Counted from the first letter of the stretch, positions 11,111 to 22,731 are shown. The stretch is DNA of 64,000 bases from Ailurus styani (GCA_002007465.1 LNAC01000766.1:351842-415841); one strand, 5' to 3'. The notes: generated by a model from the letters alone, not told the origin. Numbers and translations are program-made.

Positions 11111-11537
11111 CCTACCTGCAATCTGAGAAATTATCCTGGCATAGTTTCACAGATGCTGATAGGAGACATGAGACTCTGGAGTCAGAGACAAAAGATTGTA
11201 CGACTCATAGCAAAAACAGTAGCAGAGCAACAAAAAAACACCTGCACACACACATATGGGCTGCCTTCCAGAACAACTCTGACCTTTGGGAGCCTGAATC
11301 TTTTAGGATGGGCAGTAGCAGGCTCAGTAGTTGTTTCAGAGGGAGACATTAAGGTTATTATGTTGGGCGGTAAGCAGGAATGCTCCTGACTCTGGAGGGA
11401 GATCGTATATCCATGTTCCAAAGCTGTTTGCTAGAAAAATATCTTGAAAAAAAAAATTATCCAGAACAAAGACAGTCAGTGCCTCTGCTTGCAGACATGT
11501 AGTGACATGAGTGTCCCAAGGAGACTTGACTCCCAAC
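11111..11537. other. Unclassified ~430-bp segment between two MIR parts
   Basis: The MIR middle ends at about 11110 and a MIR 3' end begins at about 11538, so this may be a later insertion of unknown type. No tail or terminal repeats stand out. Confidence 0.35.
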
Positions 11538-11612
11538 TTGTGAAGCTCTTCTAATAGCATCTGGCACAGAATTAGTACTCAGGGACTGTGATTATTGCTG
11601 TTATCAGGTCAC
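11538..11612 (+). mobile_element. MIR 3' end
   Basis: AATAGCATCTGGCACAGAATTAGTACTCAGGGACTGTGATTATTGCTGTTAT is a decayed MIR terminus in the same orientation as 10955-11110. Confidence 0.55.
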
Positions 11613-12259
11613 AAAGAGGATTCTACTTCATTAAAAGATGACTCCATTCAGTTACTAATGAAATGAAAGAAAATGCAAACAAACCATCATGCATCCCACA
11701 TGTTTAAAAATCCAAATAGTTGTTATTCATTCATAGATGTTCAAACCAAGTCAGAAACCTGGAAGGGAGGTTTTGTTTTTCTGCCAGTATGTTTGGTCTT
11801 GGCACTAATTCTGCACATATAGTACACTTGCTGTGTGTTATCTGGGAAAGAATAAATTGGGGCCACTACCGAGTCCCTGGACAGTTTGATCTGTCCACCT
11901 CTGAGATACTGCTGACTGTTTCAGTATGCACAGTCATGGCTTATTATTTTTTTTCCAGACTGGATGTGGTGTAGTCCATTTCTTTCTAAAAATAAATATG
12001 CACCTAGACATTTTGTCTTCAAAATGCCATTGGGTTTTTCCATTAAGTTGAAATGACAAAGGATGATTCTGAATGGAAATGGAAGCATTGGTTCAACAAC
12101 TTGATTAGCTCTGAGAGGCAAGTTGGGTCAAATCAAGACAGAGCTGAGCATCACACTTGCCTTTGGAGTGCCCACTCTTCTGTCCCTGAAATAATCCTTC
12201 CTTCCAGAAAGAAGCCTTCTGTTCTCTGAACGACCAGCTCTCTTATCTCCAGGGAAAGT
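11613..12259. other. Unique sequence, nothing recognised
   Basis: No repeat or coding signal that I can support. Confidence 0.4.
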
Positions 12260-12340
12260 GAAAATGATTAATTTACACTAATCTCATTTATTCCTAGCAT
12301 CTGGTATTATGTGTCACAGGTAATACAGGCTCAATAAAAA
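12260..12340 (+). mobile_element. L2/MIR 3' end
   Basis: TTCCTAGCATCTGGTATTATGTGTCACAGGTAATACAGGCTCAATAAA matches the common L2/MIR terminus. The next SINE inserted immediately 3' of it. Confidence 0.5.
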
Positions 12341-12349
12341 ATTTCTTAA

Positions 12350-12554
12350 TTTTTTTAAAGATTATTTTGGAGAGAGAGCACATGTGCAGGCATGCATGCA
12401 GAGGGGAAGAGCAGAAGGAGAGGGAGAGAACCCCAAGGAGACTCCCCACTCAGTGCAGAGCCACAGGTCAGGCTCAATCTCAGGACCCTGAGATCATGAC
12501 CTGATCCAAAATCAAGAGTAGGACGCCCAGACAGCCGAGCCACCCAGTGACCCC
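12350..12554 (-). mobile_element. Carnivore tRNA-Lys SINE
   Basis: A T-rich start (A tail on minus), GAGAGAGAGCACATG, and CAGGACCCTGAGATCATGACCTGATCCAAAATCAAGAG read as the older SINEC variant. AAATTTCTT-type target duplications lie at about 12340-12349 and 12555-12563. Confidence 0.94.
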
Positions 12555-12814
12555 AAATTTCTTGATTTTTTTGACTAAGAAGTGGAACATTCCATGTATT
12601 CTCCCTCCCAGGCAATGTTTGAACTTTTATAAAAATGGCATTGCTTAGATGAAAGAGGAAAGTCTATGAGAATGAATCTCTGTGACCTTTTAGGACAAAT
12701 GAGAAAGCTAATCTGGGACACGGTCGGGGATGGATTGGTGTTCCTGACGTTCTTCAAACCCCGTGATAAGAACTTGTCCTGTTTCCACCAGGAGATGACC
12801 TAGAGCTGATGCTT

Positions 12815-12945
12815 CTCTAATGTAATGTGCCTGTGAAGCACTTGGGGAGCCTGTAAAGTGGGTGGGGCTTCCGCAGAAGTGGGTGGGGTCTGAGCTCCTG
12901 TGTTGCAAGGTCCCAGGTGACCCGGAGCCTGCTGGTCTGCTGAGC
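12815..12945 (+). mobile_element. MER5A-type hAT-Charlie element
   Basis: TGAAGCACTTGGGGAGCCTGTAAA, GTGGGTGGGGTCTGAG and CCCAGGTGACCCGGAGCCTGCTGGTC follow the order of MER5A. Confidence 0.7.
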
Positions 12946-13598
12946 AGAGTCTGAGCATCCCGGATTTCGAAAACTTGGCTAAGGAGGCTTCCCGTGGAGG
13001 AGAAGCAGGGCTTCTGTGGCTGCTTGGCTTCCAGACAGAAGGCACTCTGCGGGCTTCACGTGGCCCCAGCCGTTTCCCAAGAGGGCTCAAGCCCCAGTGT
13101 TTACCCGATGCTCTTGCACACCCTCCCAGCTGCATGCAGAAAAGTGGGTCAGGAGAAGCGGTGGGGTGAGGCGGGGGCTGAAAAGAACCCCAGACAGCAC
13201 GGCTTCTGTGTCCCAGCACACGGCGCCTGGTGCAGCTCAGGGCTCCGAGAGCAGATGGCAGGCGGGCAGCACCCCGTGGAGGAGCCCCAGGCCCTTCTCA
13301 CAGCCCCCCTTTCCCTCAGCAGCCCTCACACCTCTCTCCTCAGCTCCCTCCCAAGAGGAACAGAGAACCACCTGACGAGCAGACTGCTGATTATTCATCG
13401 CGTTCCCAAGTCCTCGCGTCCTCGCCCAGACCCTGAGCCGGCAGGAAACAGCCTCTCTTGACAGCGACCTGCTGCAGCCTTGGACCGAGCCAGCCAGTCC
13501 TGTGATGTCAGACTTCGAGGTCTTGGGGGACATCTCGGGGCTCACGGGCAGGAAGTGAAAGCACCAGTGTGTTCTTGTGCCATTTATAGCCTGCTTCC
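12946..13598. other. GC-rich block with overlapping open frames on both strands
   Basis: High GC with scattered CpGs. Frames of 155 codons (plus, 12994-13461), 119 codons (plus) and 150 and 139 codons (minus) overlap each other. This is expected where GC content suppresses stop codons. The 155- and 150-codon frames begin at GTG/TTG, and none resembles a known protein. I do not call a gene. Confidence 0.45.
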
Positions 13599-13642
13599 TA
13601 AAACAAAACAAAACAAAACAAAACAAAATAAAATAAAATAAA
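13599..13642. repeat. (AAAAC)n-(AAAAT)n microsatellite
   Basis: Several AAAAC units change into AAAAT units. No SINE body is attached on either side. Confidence 0.95.
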
Positions 13643-14634
13643 TTTCTGGTGTGGTGCCTAGAATTATGACGCAGGTCAATTAGAGTCAATTTGGTAGTTA
13701 TTTGCTGAGGGGCTTGGGGTTGTTAGCCAGAGTCTGACCGAGGTGGATGGGCCCAGTTTCTCCTTGAATGCAAGGGCAGAGGTGGCCCCTGGGCCCTGGC
13801 CGGCTCGCCACCTCCTCTCCCTCCCTCTGTGGCTGTGCTCCCTCAGACATGCTGAGGCACCGCTCCCCAGCCAGGCCCGTGTGAGCCCGTTCCCTTCTCC
13901 CGCTTCTCACTACCCTGCCATCCCCGTTCAATTCCTGCAGCTAATCTGGCAAGGAACCTGGCAATAAAGCTTTAGTGAGAATGGTAGCACAATATGTCTT
14001 CCGATAGGCTTCACAGAAATAACCCTGTGTTGATGTTTCCAGAGGAAGACTGAAGGCTAGGGGAGGGGTCCAGAGTGGAAGTGCCACTGAATTCATGAAA
14101 TCACTCAAACAAGGAGCACTCTGAGGGCCCAGGAGAGGCAAGCTCGGCCTGGGGCAAGGAGGGAGGGGGTGCGTGAGCCGCTGCTGTGACATGTCTGACC
14201 TCAGGGGTATGGGCAGGCAGTCCTGGGCTCAAAGACCTTTTGAAACAGGGTGACAGTGAATGGGTGCATGTTTTTGGAATTCCTCAGATCATCGGGTGCA
14301 GATGAGCATGCTCTGTTTCTCTCAGGGGATAGTGGGCTTGGGCTGAAATGCCCCTGGAATTAGTGCTGACCAATGGGAAGAGATATTTTCAACCTCCCCA
14401 TCCTCTGTACTTCCCACATCTTCCTCTTCTGCTGCCACGTGTTCTGACTGCTCAGAATCCCAGGGCAGACCGTTTCCCTCCTCTCCGAGTAGACCATCTT
14501 CCCAAGCTCCAGGCTACCTCAAGTTCCAGTGGGACTCCAGGCCATCCTGGGACCTGACATGTGGTTGATACCAGTGAATTACCAAGCTGACAGAGATGCA
14601 GAGGACAGGGAAAGAACAGCAAATATGGATGTTT
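13643..14634. other. GC-moderate unique sequence, nothing recognised
   Basis: Continues the GC-rich neighbourhood to about 14.0 kb, then declines. Short frames only. Confidence 0.4.
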
Positions 14635-14716
14635 GGCACTTATTCCTTCCATTTTACATGCTGGGATCTATGAATTCTGTTCAACCTTAGCAGCACTCTA
14701 GGATTTGGGTCAGTTC
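14635..14716 (+). mobile_element. MIR fragment (weak)
   Basis: CATGCTGGGATCTATGAATTCTGTTCAACCTTAGCAGCACTCTAGGATTTGGGT resembles a decayed MIR core. Confidence 0.4.
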
Positions 14717-14924
14717 TGTATAAAGTCTTAGACTTCATGGGATGATCCTGGTGTGGTACTCCACAGAGCACTAAACCATTACGCCCCTGACTCACCCGGT
14801 ATGGGACTCACACTGCTTGCATTGGGCTATACCAGACTTGTCTCAATACGCTGGGGAGACTCCATGGACATGTGTGTGGGAGATAGTCCTCATTGGTGGT
14901 CTGCTCCCTGGCTGGTAGTCTTAG

Positions 14925-15047
14925 TTAAGAGCATGCACGCCTATAGATCCAATTGGATTGAACATCATTTCCACCACTTCCTTTCTGTGACCTTGAGCCA
15001 GTTACCTGAACTCTTTGTGCCTTAATCTCCTCATTTATCAAGTAAGC

Positions 15048-15098
<51 letters not shown>

Positions 15099-15155
15099 GG
15101 TTGTTATGAGAATGGAATAGGTTAATTCACACAAAGCACTGACTTAATCTCTAAG
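14925..15155 (+). mobile_element. MIR carrying an expanded ATA repeat
   Basis: CACCACTTCCTTTCTGTGACCTTGAGCCAGTTACCTGAACTC...CTCCTCATTTATCAAGTAAGCATAATAAT is a good MIR 5'-middle. GGTTGTTATGAGAATGGAATAGGTTAATTCAC continues it on the far side of the microsatellite. Confidence 0.85.
15048..15098. repeat. (ATA/TAA)n microsatellite inside MIR
   Basis: About 51 bp (17 units) at the spot where MIR normally has a short ATAATAATA stretch, so the repeat probably grew from the element itself. Confidence 0.97.
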
Positions 15156-15324
15156 GAAATATTTCGCAAATGATAGTTTCTTACAAAAATGAGTAAGTGT
15201 ATGTGAAATCATCTAGCTTATTCCCTGTACATTTTTGGCAGCATATGAGGGAGAGTTATTACCATTACAACGTAGGACCAATAATCCTACTTCATTTGAA
15301 TGGTAATGGACAACTACACTTCCA

Positions 15325-15505
15325 AGTGCCCGCTCTCCGTCAGGCCCTCTGGTGGTCTAAGGTAATTTACTCATTGTCTTTACTACAAACAGTAACAATT
15401 GGGAAAACTTGACTTAGAGAGGTTGAATCATTTGTCCAAGGGTACTGAGCTAATAATTGAGAGAACAAGGATTTATACTTTGGTCTATCAGATCTCAAAA
15501 ATACA
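15325..15505 (+). mobile_element. MIR
   Basis: GTCTTTACTACAAACAGTAACAATTGGGAAAACTTGACTTAGAGAGGTTGAATCATTTGTCCAAGGGTACTGAGC matches the MIR 3' half, with an earlier weak core at CAGGCCCTCTGGTGGTC. Confidence 0.7.
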
Positions 15506-16389
15506 TATTCTTACCTCCACACCATAATGATTTTTTTTAAAAGAAAGAATAGAGCTTTTGAATATAAGATCCAAGTCCTGACATTCATGTCCTGGAAATG
15601 TGGTGAATATAGAAGTCTTCTTTTTGTGATTGGGGCCAACTGTAAATGTCTACGAACTGGTCTCAGAAGTCTAGAGAAAAAGGGGTGAAATTGACTAGAT
15701 AGCTGATTTTGAGAAGAATGAAAGCCAGAGCATGGCGTGGAGTGAGCAGCAGAAAGCTGTGGGGCAGAGAGACAGGGTTCTCAGGGCACATTAGGACCTC
15801 AGAGTTTACGTTATTACCATGTGTCTTGGGACTCTGCTCCATAGAAGTTCGCACATATACTTCCAGACATACAGCAGGCTGTGGCTCTCGGTATTTTGAG
15901 CGTACGTGGTGCAGGAAGGTGGATTTCTGCAAACCCAAATCCAGGGCTGCTTTGTATTAAAATTGAGCTCGAGGTGCAATTAGTACTCTGGGCTTTTATG
16001 ATTCCATTTTCCATTCACTACCTCCATTAGACTGGGAGCGAGGTTTAATTTTCATCTCTCTGAAGTCAGGAGGAATAGTTAGAGCAGGATTGAAGTGTTC
16101 CGTCAAGGTGCTCTGATCTTATAATATAAGACCTTGCAATTTCCCATTCAAGCATAAAATGTAAATAAACTTTATTAGAACATATCTAATCTGGTAAAAC
16201 TAACAGATTTAGAAAACTCCCTTTGGAGACTTCCTTACTCCAGGCTTAGAGCATCCCTTGCTATCTTGAGCAATATTTTTTAAGGAATCATTTATAAACT
16301 CTCTGAAGTTTTCTTTACTTTTTCAGATGCCTTCAGGGAAGTACTGCAGGTTGGAAAGAAGGATCAGACTGCTCAAATGGCTGTTATAT
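15506..16389. other. Unique sequence, nothing recognised
   Basis: Short frames only; no repeat recognised. Confidence 0.4.
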
Positions 16390-16540
16390 TTGTTTACGGA
16401 TCGAATTCCTTTTACAGGAATGCAAGCCTCTTGAGGGTTGGCTGTGTGTCATATTTATCTCCTTATCCCTAGCACTTGGCACCTCATCTGGCATATAGTG
16501 AACAGGTAGTGTTTATTGAATTAATGAATAAATGCTCAGT
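16390..16540 (+). mobile_element. L2 3' end
   Basis: GCAAGCCTCTTGAGGGTTGGCTGTGTGTCATATTTATC, then CCTAGCACTTGGCAC and GTTTATTGAATTAATGAATAAATG, is the L2 terminus. Confidence 0.7.
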
Positions 16541-16571
16541 GAAGAAAAGGGAGTGATCTGTGTCTCATGAT

Positions 16572-16690
16572 GATCACATGTCAAATATGTGCTGAGCCCT
16601 TCACTCACTTGATTTTATGTATTCTTCACAACAATCCCAACTTAGGTACCATTTTTATTTTTATACATGAGAGTAAAGATTGCAACTCCC
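16572..16690 (+). mobile_element. MIR fragment
   Basis: ATATGTGCTGAGCCCTTCACTCACTTGATTTTATGTATTCTTCACAACAATCCC...TTAGGTACCATTTTTATTTTTATACATGAGAGTAA follows the MIR core. Confidence 0.65.
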
Positions 16691-17004
16691 CCAGCTTTGG
16701 TATTCAGCAGGTACACCCAATAAAAGTAGGTGGCTGGTGGCCAGTAGGGAGTGGCAGGGGCTCTGGAGATCTGGAGAAGAGATGCCCAGTCCAAAGGGGG
16801 CAACCGAGTGGGTACTGTGTAGGAATATGGGCCCAGTGCTGTCGGACCTTCTTACTTTCCAAATGAAATTAGAAATCTAGGTGTTTTGGTCCAATCTCCC
16901 AACTCTAAAGTCTTGAATCACATGTGTTTAAAACAATGTGTGATCCAAAGGAATCGTATCTGCTATACAGTTTTGACCAGAGAGATACCCATTTATACCA
17001 CCTT

Positions 17005-17100
17005 CAGTAGAGACTCAGAGAGGTTAAATAGATTGTGTAAGGTCTCCCAGATAACTAAATGCCTGAGCTGGGTTTCTAACTTCCAGTTTCTCAATACAGC
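17005..17100 (+). mobile_element. MIR 3' fragment
   Basis: GACTCAGAGAGGTTAAATAGATTGTGTAAGGTCTCCCAGATAACTAAATGCCTGAGCTGGGTTTC is a MIR 3' half in the same orientation as 16572-16690. The ~310 bp between them may be a later insertion of unknown family. Confidence 0.65.
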
Positions 17101-17665
17101 TTGCATATAGAAATATGCATCACTAATATAAGATAAAATTCTTTAAAACATTTTATTTTTAAGCCAATCTGGTCACAGATATTTGAGTGCAATTTCTACT
17201 TCAATTTTTTTGAGAAATTTGTGTCCAGACATGATTTCATGTGTTGAGTGAAAAGGTTGATTTTTAAAAAAGGGCTATGACTTACGATTCATGGGGCGAC
17301 CTTTATCTTCATATGACCCTAAGGTAATTGCCACCACCACTGCATTCCTGTACCACCAGCCAAAGAGCAAGCCAGCTGTACGGTGGAAGGGACAGCTTCT
17401 TGCAGAGACACAGAGAAGGTCCCTCAGCTTATAAGTGGAGGCTGGTTCGGAATTTAAAGCCAAGACTCTGACTCTAGAGCCTAGTTTCTGAATCCTTCTC
17501 TGGATTTAGAAGGATCTCATGCTCATTTTCACCAAGAATAGTGAAAGGAGAGTAGATCTTTCCACCACATTAATTCTTTTATCTTCCAGCTAATACCATT
17601 TATCTACCCACCCACTTCCCCATGCATCCACCCCTCTATCCACCCATCCAATCATCTCGTCCGTC
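17101..17665. other. Unique sequence, nothing recognised
   Basis: AT-rich start, then mixed composition; no coding or repeat signal. Confidence 0.4.
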
Positions 17666-17712
17666 TGTCCATCCATCCATCCATCCATCCATCCATCCAT
17701 CCATCCATCCAT
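17666..17712. repeat. (CCAT)n microsatellite
   Basis: About 11 uninterrupted CCAT units, preceded by degenerate CCACCCA/CCATCC units from about 17600. Confidence 0.97.
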
Positions 17713-18046
17713 GTATACTTATAGTTACTTAATTGCTCCCTAACTACAACCACCACCAAATGAATTGTTACATTGTAACAACTGCTTTTATATCATCATG
17801 AGTCTCATCAAAGTGACTAATTTCAGAGAAAGATTTGAGGATCTGGACTTAGAGATTGGCTTTGGGTGTCACTGAGCAAACAGCAGACAGATGTTAATAG
17901 CAGCTCTGATGTTTGGAATGGTATTTTCGCACAAGTCTGTTAAGGAGTTTTCCAACTAAAATTAACTTTGTAGCATGTAAGCCAGAAACACAAGCTGTGC
18001 TTCATTCTTATCTTCTTATGTGAACTGTTGAGTGAATGTTGCCTTG

Positions 18047-18049
<3 letters not shown>

Positions 18050-18082
<33 letters not shown>
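18050..18082. repeat. (GT)n microsatellite
   Basis: About 16 GT units. Confidence 0.98.
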
Positions 18083-18083
<1 letters not shown>

Positions 18084-18459
18084 GGGGATAAGACCAGACA
18101 TAGAAAGCACTTTAGAGAACAGTAAGAGGTGGTGGTAATTGTAATAGCTGGTGATCTCTCATAGGAGTTTACCCCACATGTAGCTCACATTACAAGACTC
18201 AAGCATGCTTTCTGAATTAGATTGAACTGAAAGCAGAAGCCTATCTTTGCCAGGCTTGCTCCTGGGAATGTAATCACTTAGTCACCAGCAAGGGTGGCTA
18301 TAACCTTGGGTATAGTACACCTGTCCTTGGTTATCTGGGAAACAACAGTGAAGGACAGATGAGGCACTGAGGGATCCTGAACTAGCAATCAGTAGGCTTG
18401 GCTTTTCGCTTGGCTTGATGCTGACTCAACAGACCATCTTTTGTAGAGTCTCCCTTCCC

Positions 18460-18865
18460 CGAAGGGAGTACTCCCCGAAGGCTCCATTCTTAGGGCTCCA
18501 CTAATATATTTCTTTGCCTTTTGGCTTTCAGCTGGGTCTGGTCAATGGTTGGGGAGAAGAGAGGACACAAGCAGCATGACAGAGGAGGTAGGGAGGAGAG
18601 TTGGGTTGGGTGTTTATTCCCCTGGATTTTGCCACTCAGGGTTGCTTTGGACTGGTTGCATCCCTTGACTGAAGTGCATCCTCCTCTTAGGGACACCTGG
18701 GTATTGGCTACCTCATCTTACCCCTTTATTAGGCCTTTACCAGCCTCAGCCTCTTGCACAATCCCCAGTTATTTCTCTACCTTTGCCCATGCCTTTATAA
18801 TTCACTTTATTAAATTTTCTTTAAATTAACCAAATTTCCTGCCAAAGAGCCCTCTGATACACAAT
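18460..18865 (+). mobile_element. Old interspersed repeat, family uncertain
   Basis: GGTTGCTTTGGACTGGTTGCATCCCTTGACTGAAG and TTTATTAAATTTTCTTTAAATTAACC, then a CCTGCCAAAGAGCCCTCTGATACAC end, resemble the tail of a common old mammalian repeat (..TTTATTAAACTCTCCTCAAAT....TGACTGATACAG). A related copy may lie at 34.63 kb (minus). Confidence 0.35.
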
Positions 18866-20360
18866 CAGTTGGAGTTATGGAACCCTAAAGCAAGTCTTTT
18901 AACCTATTTATGTGTGATTTTCCTCCAATGAAATTTATGCAATACCAGCTTTCCCCTTTTACCAGGAAGTTGTAAAGCCAAAATGAGGAAGAAGAAAAAG
19001 AGGCTATGGAAAGGTTAAAATAAAATTAAAAAAAAGTTAAAAAGTAAGGCACTACTACAACTTACGCAATGTCATCTCTTTATCTTTTCAGCCATGATAA
19101 TGGGCAAAAATAAACTGCTTAGTCACTAGTAGTCCCGGGAAAATATATCTTATGTTTCTTTCTGGGATGTTTTTCATTAGGCAGCATCTTTCTTTCCACC
19201 AGTAATTCAACAGAGCATGGAAAATGTTGCACACAAATTCCAAACTTCATCAGAACATTCCACACTTGGCTGGATGCCCTCCATTTTGTGGACACAGATG
19301 TCTAATTGCTGAGACTAATGAATCACACTGGAAATCGGTAAGTGCAACAAAACCACACTTGACTTTTAGACTGCAACTCACCTGTGCTCCATATTTTGTG
19401 ACCAAATTTAAGGAGGACCTTTCTTAGGCCTTCCAGGGCATAGCCTCTTGTGGTTTTGTTAAAACAATCCATGAGGTGCCTCACTGCCCAACATGCTTGG
19501 TAATTTAGGGTACACATGACCTTTGGGACACTTCTTCATAGCCCTTGGTCTGCTCTCAAATGGGCTTGCACAAAGAGATAAAGATGAGTTTGAAGTTCCC
19601 AGTGAACTCACATGAGCACAGGGGTTAAGCCTGTCCACCCTAGTTTCTCATAGTCTCTTTATCTGTGCAAGAGTAGAATGTCAAAGGCTTTGGCAAGTAA
19701 ATACTTCCAGCCTAATGCTGTTCACTCCTTCAAAGAACAGAAAAATATCTTTGGGCTAGGATCAGGGCTAAAGAAAGGGGAAGCAAAATATAAAATTTTC
19801 TTGGACCTTTTTGCTGTGGTCTCTATAGTGATTTCTAGGTCTCTGCGTGGTTGTGCAACAGAGAGTAAGAAAACAGCATAAGGGGGCCTTCGGCTTACTG
19901 GCATGTTCTGCCCTCCTTACAGAAGGGTTCCAAGCCAGGCAGCTTGATCTGCACATAAAGGCCTCCTTGACCTTACACCTCTTAGACTGGACATTAATAT
20001 CTGATAGCCTCAATAATGCTTCATGGTAATGACCTGTGACCATTTCAGACATAGTTTCTGGAATAACCTCTCCACATTACCCTATCTCCCCTCTTCTCTT
20101 TAGCCATAGCAGTAGGGACCCAAGTGGGGAGGATCCTGTGTGTTCCTGGTCCCTTCAGTTTTCTCGGGAGTGTGGTCCCTCTCCTGATAATTTCAGCTTC
20201 TCCCTGATGATCTGGACGAGATGAAGTGAAGTGTGGTGGAGCTTTTCGGAAGTGGTCTGTCAGCTTGCCCCTAATATAAACCCTGTCAGGGCCCTTTGCT
20301 TCCCTATGGCTACTCTGATCCACAAAGTGGTTGAGTCTCTCCCTTGGCAGCTGGCTCCCA
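18866..20360. other. Unique sequence, nothing recognised
   Basis: Short frames on both strands only. A fair splice-donor sequence (CG/GTAAGT) near 19338 has no partner exon that I can support. Confidence 0.4.
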
Positions 20361-20379
20361 TCTGCCCCCTGTTGGTCTA
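20361..20379 (-). promoter_or_regulatory. CTCF-like motif, reverse
   Basis: The minus strand reads GACCAACAGGGGGCAGA. It matches the CTCF core CCASYAGRKGGCRS with one mismatch (A at the fourth position), including the invariant AG and GGC. It lies outside recognised repeats. Binding is an inference. Confidence 0.45.
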
Positions 20380-22507
20380 CACATGTGATTTTGTTTTAAC
20401 TTTTAGCAGAGACACGAACAGCCACAAATGCCATATGCATTTGAAACATTAACTTTTGAAAGTGGTATTTTAGTTTGGTCATTAAAATCTAGTATCTCAA
20501 AGACCAGTTTCATTAACACTCCCCACTTAGCTGATACCAGCTGATTTAAACCAAGCAATTCTCCTAATTCTAGGAAGTTGAGCAAATCCAAACCACTTGG
20601 TTCGATACACAGTTCCCTTTGGTTTTTCTTACAACACCTAAAACGTGTCCCCAAAACAGGATCTGATTCAGGATACATGTTCTTTTCTAAAACTGGTTAC
20701 TCAAGATCTTGGTGGCTAGATACAGCACATATCCAGGAAGGGTCTTCAGAGGGATCCTCCAGTTGAAGCCAACATTAATACTGGTCACCTTCAGTGTCAC
20801 AGAGCAAGACTTTGTGCACAGTGAGTTCCCACCACTGAAAACTGAGTGCACGGGTTAAAAGCCACCAGCCATATCCTAGAACTACTCTCCCTATTTTAAG
20901 GAAGCAGTACAGGTGGTCTCCCATGGCCCTTCCTAAGAGCAGACAGATGGATTAGAGGAATCTGTTAGTCTCTCTGGCTCTGGGATGGAGCGTGTCAGCT
21001 CTAGTTGGCTAATCCCTCTTCTACCAAGTGCATCTGACAGGATCTTCTGGGCTAATAAAGAGGACAGAGCAAGCATGTGGCAGAGTGACTTTGAAACATG
21101 TGACTTTGATTATAGAACTACGCAGTACCTCCCTATCTCCCTGCATCTCCAATAGATGGCGCTGGTGTCCGGGGGCAGAGATCTAGGGTGCCATGTTCCT
21201 ATTCCTCCCACTTGGGTAAAGATAGGACTCTCATGGACCATAGTTTCCAATGAGCAGAGCCCAGGAGGGTTTAGATGCCCACACAGTGTCCACATTCTTT
21301 GCCTTTGCTTACCCTGCCATTGCTGTTGTGGACTAAAAGATCTTTGAGAAAATTGTAGCACTCAACACCTGGGACATTCTGGAACCGTGTGATTTTCTTC
21401 CACGCACCGGGGTTCTAAACTGCAGCCTGAACAGTGACCGTCACTGGCCAAGAAGAACCTAGAGGAATTGTTATGGCCATTGCTTATATCGTTCTTTTGT
21501 TTGATTTCTAGTGCCATTTACTGTCACAGATTCCGTCTTTCTAAAAAGGAAGATCCTGGAATAAAGTTTTGGAACTTAAAAGGAGAGCTGTGCTCACAAA
21601 TCTTTGGGAGGCACCACCACAGAAGGTCGGAGGCAGGAAGCTTATTTGGGCTATTTCTTGTCTTTCTTTAAAGTGATAATATGAGCGTGAAACTATTTAC
21701 AGCTTTAAATAAACCTCCAGTTCGGGACACTGAAGCATACATAATACATTTTTTCCTTAACTGAACGATGCCTAAGCAGGCTTTCTGGAGATTTTATCAC
21801 ACAGATTGGTGTGATTATCATTAAGAGGACTGGTATAGTTAACTCCCTGGAAAAAGGCTTGACCCAGGTTAACACTTTAATATGAATAACTTTTTCTCTA
21901 ATTAAAAAGAAGAAAAGAACAGTGATTTCTCAATGTACTTTCTTTGCTTCTGCTCCACCTTGTCCTGCTGTATTCAACTTTACATCTTCAGGTCTGTTCT
22001 CATGTGCATATTCAGATCATATATATTAAATATGCAAATTCTCCCTGTCCCCTTATTGTCCTGTTGTCACTAAGGTGTGCAGAGCGTTGTGGATGGATTG
22101 CCTGTTCTCTTTTGCTAATGGTCACTTTGACACCCGAGTTTTAAATGCTCAGTACTTGTGCTTTGGAGCTTTTAAAATTGAACTTACCGAGTATCCTTGG
22201 GATATGCATTTTCATCTGAAGGAGAAAAACACATGACCTTTAGGAAACCAAATTAGGACCCTAGGGGTCCTGGATTAAGCTTCCTGAAAAGCACTATTTC
22301 ATGGGCTGACAATCATGTGTGTCGTACATGGATGGTTTCTCTGCTGCTGAAAGAAAATGCGTGATGACCAGAGGAAATGTCACTTTACATGATGTACAGG
22401 TGATATGGGAAACAGCCACGTCCACAGAAAGAAACACACTCCCCAAAATGCCTGCTTCATTTGTGCTTCCTTAAGAGCAAAAGGCCCTTTGGGGGAACAG
22501 ACCTTTT
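20380..22507. other. Unique sequence apart from the CTCF-like motif
   Basis: No repeat family recognised over about 2 kb. Open frames are short (91 codons or fewer). Confidence 0.4.
21149..21163 (+). promoter_or_regulatory. CTCF-like motif, forward
   Basis: CCAATAGATGGCGCT matches CCASYAGRKGGCRS with one mismatch (A at the fourth position). It lies about 0.8 kb from the reverse motif at 20361 and points away from it. Confidence 0.45.
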
Positions 22508-22520
22508 CCTAGTAGCATTT

Positions 22521-22731
22521 CCTTTTTTTTTTCTTTTTTTTTCCAAGATTTTATTTATTTATTTCACAGAGGGAGAGAGATCACAAGGAGGCAGAGAGGC
22601 AGGCAGAGAGAGATGGGGAAGCAGGCTCCCCGCTGAGCAGGGAGCCCGATGCGGGACTCGATCCCAGGACCCTGAGATCATGACCTGAGCCGAAAGCAGA
22701 GGCTTTAACCCACTGAGCCACCCAGGGGCCC
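22521..22731 (-). mobile_element. Carnivore tRNA-Lys SINE, little diverged
   Basis: An intact-looking copy with a T-rich start (A tail on minus), GAGGCAGAGAGGCAGGCAGAGAGAGATGGGG, CGGGACTCGATCCCAGGACCCTGAGATCATGACCTGAGC and a GTGGCTCAGTGGG-type head. A perfect 13-bp target duplication, CCTAGTAGCATTT, lies at 22508-22520 and 22732-22744. Confidence 0.97.

Noticed and set aside
12994..13689. Overlapping frames of 119-155 codons on both strands
   Set aside because: Mutual overlap on both strands and non-ATG starts of the two longest point to composition, not coding.
17600..17712. Regular CCAT units considered as a CRISPR-like array
   Set aside because: Uninterrupted tetranucleotide microsatellite without unique spacers, in a mammalian genome.
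18453..18485. Short direct repeat CCCCGAAGG near 18.46 kb, considered as a regulatory repeat
   Set aside because: Two 9-10-bp copies only, not extended and without a recognised binding motif.
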